The notes under the pieces are model-generated. The model made no database searches and was not told where the DNA came from. It saw only the letters and a program-made list of their open reading frames with translations. This document shows, in pieces, positions 6,506-9,867 of a DNA stretch of 9,867 bases. Source of the DNA: Casp-actino8 sp965659595 (GTDB taxonomy: Bacteria; Actinomycetota; Acidimicrobiia; Acidimicrobiales; Ilumatobacteraceae); assembly GCA_965659595.1 (NCBI GenBank), contig CBFHWN010000071.1, positions 1 to 9,867 of the forward strand, given 5' to 3'. Both the position numbers and the translations under genes were made by a program. Within the stretch, counting starts at the first letter, position 1. The number at the start of each line of letters is the position of its first letter.

Positions 6506-6529
6506 GAGACTCTCGTCAACGTCTCTGAG
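6502..6529. terminator. Hairpin at convergent gene ends (candidate bidirectional terminator)
   Basis: CTGAGAGAC (6502-6510) and GTCTCTGAG (6521-6529) pair over nine positions with one internal G/G mismatch, the inner six base pairs being perfect, around a ten-base loop. It covers the stop of the FAD oxidoreductase (6503-6505) and the stop of the opposing ProA-like gene (6518-6516). No T-tract follows, so the function is inferred from position and symmetry only. Confidence 0.35.
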
Positions 6530-8015
6530 TCGAGTCCTGATGGCGGGACAGATACCGCACCGAGTACACCCCGTCTCCCGAGAGAATTCCGCCGCGACCG
6601 AACAGACGACCGGACTGCCAATTCGACAAGCCGAGTTCCGGACGGCCAAGAGCGTATTGACCGTCGACCCATCGCGTGAATCCATTGCCGACGAACGGCG
6701 CTTCCGAACATCGATACAGCCGCTCGAGCTCGTCGGGATCCCTCGTCAGGACGGACAGGACGAATCTCGGGCTGTAGCGATTGAAGAGTTCTACCGACTC
6801 GTCCGAATCGGCAACTGCCACCACTGACACTTCTGGACGGTCGTCCCATTCCCATTCGGTGGCGAGGAACGAGTCGTCGTCATGAACCATCGTTTCGAAT
6901 TCGCCGCCTCCACCCCAGACGTCGATCTCCGAACGGCGCAGGTGGAGGATCGCTTTGGCTGTTCGACGTTCGGCCGCCGACGCGATTCCAGCGAGAACAG
7001 CCTCGTGCTCCGATCGAGCTGACGCGGGTACCGCGATCACGTTGACGGTGTTGCACACCTTGCGGTCGAGAGACGCCTCGACGATATGTCGGATCTCTTC
7101 GAGTCCGAATCCGGGAGAGATGTACATCCAGGCACCCCCGGTGCCATGAAGACTCACCGGCACTCCGGACTGACGGGCAACCGCTCCCAATTGAGCCACC
7201 GCCTCGCCGCTGCCTCGAGCCACGGCAAGGGCAAGACGAGGATCGGAGAAGAGCGCATGCCCTGCCGATCTCTCGGAAGCGTCGACCAAGACGACGCACT
7301 CTGGCGCAAGGCCAGCGTCGGCGCACGCCGGTCGCACCGCGTGCTCCATGAGAGCTCGCGCCGTGCCGAGCGCATCGCTACCAATACGGAAAACAACCGA
7401 GTTGCCACTCTTCAGTACTCCGGTTGCATCGGCGAAGACGTTCGGACGACCTTCGAAAACGAACCCGATCACGCCAAGCGGACTACGACGCTCCTCCACC
7501 GTCCATGATCCGTGCTCGATTCTTTCGGTCGATCCACCGAACGGGTCCGGCAGATCACGCCACATTAGCAGAGCTTCGATCATGTCGAGTCGCATCTTCT
7601 CCGTGAGCCGGAGACGTCCGATGGCTCGACCTCGTCGCCGAGCATCGTCCACGTCGGTCGCGTTCTCTGATCGAATTCTCTCGAAAACCTCGTCGTCGGA
7701 CAAGAGTCGCGCGAAGGCGCCGTAGAAGTCGTCGACGACCGCTAAGGGGGTCGACGCCAAGCGTTCAAAGCCGGTCACCGCCTGGGAAACCGCCTGGTCG
7801 ACCAGCCGGGCCACCGAAGCCTCGATGCGGATCAGATCACCCGACCCTTGAACGACGACGAGTCGATCGCCATCGACGAAACTCGACGCCAGTTCGCCGC
7901 TCACCTCGACGTAGCGGTCGCCACCGAAGGGGATCATTTGACCGGCGACGAGGGAAGTCAGACGACCTCGCTCGAGATCGGAAGCACGACCGCTCGGGTC
8001 CTCCACACTGGACAC
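6516..8015 (-). CDS. ProA-like aldehyde dehydrogenase-fold protein with N-terminal extension
   Basis: A 499-residue protein (numbers count from GTG 8015). From about residue 75 it aligns with glutamate-5-semialdehyde dehydrogenase (ProA): P-L-G-V-I-G-F-V-F-E-G-R-P-N-V near 179-193, L-K-S-G-N-S-V-V near 201-208, and D-R-K-V-C-N-T-V-N-V with the catalytic cysteine C321. ProA makes glutamate-5-semialdehyde for proline. True ProA usually has V-C-N-A-x-E here, so this copy departs just after the cysteine. It is also about 80 residues longer than typical ProA because of a short, apparently beta-rich module (residues 1-70, with V-E-V-S-G-E-L and D-R-L-V-V-V-Q-G) that I do not recognise. No proB or proC is adjacent. 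It may be a divergent ProA or a paralogue on another acyl-phosphate or aldehyde. GTG 8015 is preferred from the -10 spacing; GTG 8021 adds two residues. Confidence 0.82.
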   Translation of the reverse strand: MSSVEDPSGRASDLERGRLTSLVAGQMIPFGGDRYVEVSGELASSFVDGDRLVVVQGSGDLIRIEASVARLVDQAVSQAVTGFERLASTPLAVVDDFYGAFARLLSDDEVFERIRSENATDVDDARRRGRAIGRLRLTEKMRLDMIEALLMWRDLPDPFGGSTERIEHGSWTVEERRSPLGVIGFVFEGRPNVFADATGVLKSGNSVVFRIGSDALGTARALMEHAVRPACADAGLAPECVVLVDASERSAGHALFSDPRLALAVARGSGEAVAQLGAVARQSGVPVSLHGTGGAWMYISPGFGLEEIRHIVEASLDRKVCNTVNVIAVPASARSEHEAVLAGIASAAERRTAKAILHLRRSEIDVWGGGGEFETMVHDDDSFLATEWEWDDRPEVSVVAVADSDESVELFNRYSPRFVLSVLTRDPDELERLYRCSEAPFVGNGFTRWVDGQYALGRPELGLSNWQSGRLFGRGGILSGDGVYSVRYLSRHQDSTQRR

Positions 8016-8020
8016 GACCA

Positions 8021-8029
8021 CTAGCGTAG
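8021..8029. promoter_or_regulatory. Symmetric -10 element shared by the ProA-like and MBL genes
   Basis: The near-palindrome CTAGCGTAG contains TACGCT on the minus strand (8028-8023), seven bases before the GTG at 8015, and TAGCGT on the plus strand (8022-8027), which would start a transcript near 8034 with about 25 bases of leader before the MBL ATG. Both hexamers fit TANNNT and occupy the same base pairs, so one site may fire in either direction. A weak -35-like TTCGAT lies 18 bp upstream on the minus strand. Confidence 0.4.
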
Positions 8030-8058
8030 AGCGTCGTCAGCAACGAATCGAAGGTGAC

Positions 8059-8778
8059 ATGAACTCCGAACGCAGCGATTTGTATTTCCGCCAGTTTCTT
8101 TCCGGACACGATTTCGCGATCGACGACCCATTGGCCGGCCAAATGGTGAATTTCGTGTACGCGATCGGCGATCGATCGACCGGCGAATGCGTCCTGGTCG
8201 ATCCGGCGTACGCCGTCGACGAACTCATCCAGATACTCGACAGCGACGGCATGAAACTCACGGGAGTTCTGGCGACTCATTATCACCCCGATCACATCGG
8301 CGGTCAGATGATGGGCCATCGAATCGACGGCATCGCACGACTCCTCGAACGAGTCGACGTACCGGTTCACGTCAACCGACACGAGGCCCCATGGGTCGAA
8401 CGAACCTCGGGTGTCGGTGGTGACTCTCTCCACTTGCACGATGGAGGAGACGTCGTGTCGGTCGGTGACGTCGACATCGAATGCCTTCACACACCGGGAC
8501 ACACGCCTGGGAGCCAATGTTTCTGTGTTCGTGGCGCGTTGGTGTCCGGAGACACCCTGTTTCTCGACGGTTGCGGACGCACCGACCTTCCCGGAAGCGA
8601 TCCCGAGGCGATGTTTGACAGTCTTCGTCTCCTCGATTCACTTCCTGACCAGACCGTCGTTTTCCCCGGCCATCGCTACTCCCCATCTCCAGCCGAAGCC
8701 TTGTCGGACGTTCGCCGCCACAACTTCGTCCTGAAGCCGACCGACAAGGCTCAGTGGCTGTCGATCTTCAGCGCTTAG
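8059..8778 (+). CDS. MBL-fold metallo-hydrolase (glyoxalase II-like)
   Basis: A 239-residue cytoplasmic hydrolase of the metallo-beta-lactamase superfamily. All metal-binding motifs are present: T-H-Y-H-P-D-H (residues 73-79), the H-T-P-G-H-T-P-G-S block with H147, S-G-D-T-L-F with bridging D165, and F-P-G-H with H205. The stretch G-C-G-R-T-D-L-P-G-S-D-P (171-182) is typical of the glyoxalase II / YcbL-like / persulfide dioxygenase group, so thioester or related small-molecule hydrolysis is the best guess. Zinc versus iron cannot be told from sequence. An insertion of about 25 residues between the first histidine block and the next strand (residues 83-106) includes a charged helix. The start has a usable Shine-Dalgarno site (AAGGTG, 8052-8057) two bases before ATG, or slightly further with the shifted GAAGG core. 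It is divergent from the ProA-like gene and ends six bases from the TauE gene. Confidence 0.9.
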   Translation: MNSERSDLYFRQFLSGHDFAIDDPLAGQMVNFVYAIGDRSTGECVLVDPAYAVDELIQILDSDGMKLTGVLATHYHPDHIGGQMMGHRIDGIARLLERVDVPVHVNRHEAPWVERTSGVGGDSLHLHDGGDVVSVGDVDIECLHTPGHTPGSQCFCVRGALVSGDTLFLDGCGRTDLPGSDPEAMFDSLRLLDSLPDQTVVFPGHRYSPSPAEALSDVRRHNFVLKPTDKAQWLSIFSA

Positions 8779-8784
8779 GCCTCA

Positions 8785-9525
8785 TCAGAACGTCGCCGAG
8801 GCGAGAGCCGAGAATCCCGCGAGGGCCAGGAGCCCGAGTACGACTCGCCGCGCCCGGACCTCGTCGATCAATCGACGCAACCGGAGCCCGATCGCGACCC
8901 CGCAACCGAGAATCGGAAGAGTTGTGGCCGACAGAACGACCTGACCGGCTTCGAGATCGCCGGTCAGAGCGAAGGCGATCAGGGCCGACACGTTGGCAAC
9001 GGCGAAGACCGTGTTGATCGTCGCTCGAAAGGCGGCAATCGACAGACCGCGCGCCTGGAGAATCGCCACGAGCGGCGGACCGTTGGTGGCGAGTGACGAT
9101 GCCAGAGCTCCCGAAATGATGCCAGCGATCCACTCGGGTCGCGTGTTCGGAGATTTCAGTCGGAACCCTCGCGCCAAGATCCCCGTGGCGACGAGGACGC
9201 AGACACCGAGAACGACCGTGAGACCTCTTTCGGACACGAGCACGAACACCGTCGACCCGATCGGGATTCCGATCACGGTGCCGATCGTCAATCGGGTCGC
9301 CAGTGGGCGATCCACAACCCGTCTCCCCTCGATCGCTTGAAGGGAACTCGTCACGAGCCCGAGCCACACCGTGATGATGACCGCGTCGTGGGTATCGATC
9401 GCTGTCGCCATGAGGGGCACGCCGAGGAGGGCGAAGCCGAAGCCCGCGGTGTATTGGGCGGTGGCGGCGACCAGGACGGCTACGACGACCACGATCCATT
9501 CGCCCCAGCCGCCGATCGATGACAC
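8785..9525 (-). CDS. TauE/SafE family permease
   Basis: A 246-residue integral membrane protein of the TauE/SafE (DUF81) group, known or proposed to export sulfite, sulfoacetate or other small organic anions, and in some cases to import them. The family's internal repeat is visible: A-G-F-G-F-A-L-L-G-V-P near residues 27-37 in the first half and G-A-L-A-S-S-L-A-T-N-G-P-P-L-V near 139-153 in the second. About eight hydrophobic segments are spread across the chain, with short charged loops such as R-P-E-W and R-L-R-R-L-I-D-E. The substrate cannot be read; no taurine or sulfonate genes are visible. The GTG start at 9525 has CATAGT ending six bases upstream and no Shine-Dalgarno site. The gene faces an M20 amidohydrolase divergently, so transport of a product or substrate of that enzyme is conceivable but unproven. 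Confidence 0.88.
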   Translation of the reverse strand: MSSIGGWGEWIVVVVAVLVAATAQYTAGFGFALLGVPLMATAIDTHDAVIITVWLGLVTSSLQAIEGRRVVDRPLATRLTIGTVIGIPIGSTVFVLVSERGLTVVLGVCVLVATGILARGFRLKSPNTRPEWIAGIISGALASSLATNGPPLVAILQARGLSIAAFRATINTVFAVANVSALIAFALTGDLEAGQVVLSATTLPILGCGVAIGLRLRRLIDEVRARRVVLGLLALAGFSALASATF

Positions 9526-9531
9526 GCAGCG

Positions 9532-9579
9532 ACTATGGCAGGCCGAAGACGAGGCGGACGATTTGACAAAATGTAAACT
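9532..9579. promoter_or_regulatory. Divergent leaderless promoters, TauE / M20 amidohydrolase
   Basis: On the minus strand CATAGT (9537-9532) ends six bases before the GTG at 9525. On the plus strand TAAACT (9574-9579) ends six bases before the ATG at 9586. Each matches four of six bases of the -10 consensus. The 34 bp between them include a locally AT-rich stretch (9561-9578), which could hold a regulator site. TTGACA at 9563-9568 is only five bases from the plus -10 and so cannot be its -35. Confidence 0.5.
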
Positions 9580-9585
9580 GTTGGA

Positions 9586-9867
9586 ATGCGGGAGGGGTAT
9601 CCGGTCGTCGACGGTCGTCGTCTCATCGACCGTCTCAGGGAGTTGGCACTCATCGGCCCGATCGACGGCGGAGGCTCGTGCCGCCTAGCCCTCACCGACG
9701 AGGACAAACTTGGACGAGACCTGGTCGTCACCTGGATGAAGGACCTCGGTTTGGACGTCACCATCGATGTGGTCGGCAATGTCACCGGAACGTGGAACGT
9801 CGGTTCCGGAGCGCCGGTCATGACCGGTTCCCACATCGACACCGTCCGCACGGGCGGTCGATACGAC
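9586..9867 (+). CDS. M20 amidohydrolase, allantoate / N-carbamoyl-L-amino acid hydrolase type (partial)
   Basis: The first 94 residues of a metallo-amidohydrolase; the gene continues past the right edge. The opening R-L-I-D-R-L-R-E-L-A-L-I-G, then T-D-E-D-K-L-G-R-D-L-V-V-T-W-M and V-G-N-V-T-G are typical of the AllC/HyuC/beta-ureidopropionase branch of family M20. The window ends within the first metal motif, G-S-H-I-D-T-V-R-T-G-G-R-Y-D, with H83 and D85 in the positions of the first zinc ligand and its partner. Members hydrolyse ureido groups of allantoate, N-carbamoyl-amino acids or N-carbamoyl-beta-alanine, releasing ammonia and CO2; substrate choice depends on residues outside the window. 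ATG 9586 is preferred because TAAACT lies six bases upstream and homology starts within ten residues. No Shine-Dalgarno site is seen. It is divergent from the TauE permease. Confidence 0.85.
   Translation, partial: MREGYPVVDGRRLIDRLRELALIGPIDGGGSCRLALTDEDKLGRDLVVTWMKDLGLDVTIDVVGNVTGTWNVGSGAPVMTGSHIDTVRTGGRYD

Noticed and set aside
5649..6855. Long minus-strand open frames opposite the FAD oxidoreductase
   Set aside because: Composition is Arg/Ser/Pro-rich and matches no family, while the plus strand encodes a clear DAO-family protein.
9563..9568. Perfect TTGACA as a -35 box
   Set aside because: It is only five bases from the -10 candidate TAAACT, and 17 bases downstream of it lies the start codon itself, so no -10 has correct spacing.
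9610..9634. 7-bp inverted repeat GACGGTC / GACCGTC early in the M20 gene
   Set aside because: It lies in conserved coding sequence rich in GTCG/CGAC words, which produce such repeats easily; no independent sign of a regulatory hairpin.
1..9867. Abundant GATC/TCGA/CGATCG words
   Set aside because: They follow from Ile-ATC, Asp-GAT/GAC, Arg-CGA and Ser-TCG codon use across all genes; I see no array or regular spacing suggesting repeats or binding sites.

Overview
The window is compact, GC-rich chromosomal DNA (just under 60 % GC by eye). It has no mobile element, RNA gene or CRISPR array that I can see. Frequent GTG starts, GTC/CTC/ATC/CGA-rich codon use, few Shine-Dalgarno sites and several apparently leaderless promoters suggest a high-GC actinobacterium. 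Protein flavour (two-cysteine anchored DUF, ProA-like protein with an N-terminal extension, DAO-family oxidoreductase) reminds me of Acidimicrobiia; that lineage call is inference.

Layout: (1) 1-530, minus: N-terminal part of an ABC exporter half-transporter, cut by the window edge. (2) 573-1624, plus: DoxX-family membrane protein and a small membrane-anchored protein, overlapping by ATGA. (3) 1627-2319, minus: left-handed beta-helix (hexapeptide) acyltransferase. (4) 2374-6505, plus: P1/S58 N-terminal-nucleophile peptidase, then panB, panC and a DAO-family FAD oxidoreductase; the last three form one tight operon. (5) 6516-8015, minus: ProA-like aldehyde dehydrogenase-fold protein with an extra N-terminal module. 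(6) 8059-8778, plus: glyoxalase-II-like metallo-beta-lactamase-fold hydrolase. (7) 8785-9525, minus: TauE/SafE permease. (8) 9586-end, plus: start of an M20 amidohydrolase of the allantoate/N-carbamoyl-amino-acid type.

Transcription units alternate strands. Convergent ends are 2, 10 and 6 bp apart; divergent starts lie about 40-60 bp apart with promoters packed between them. Seven unit-leading genes have a TANNNT-like -10 element ending 6 or 7 bases before the start codon, which fits leaderless mRNAs. Only panB and the MBL hydrolase have a visible Shine-Dalgarno site.

The clear pathway is pantothenate synthesis (PanB, PanC). PanC needs beta-alanine, no panD is visible, and nearby genes belong to families that can in principle release beta-alanine (S58 peptidase, FAD amine oxidase, M20 N-carbamoyl amidohydrolase). 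I raise this as a testable hypothesis, not a conclusion. No clearly unprecedented system is evident; the promoter architecture and the pan-linked accessory enzymes deserve the closest second look.
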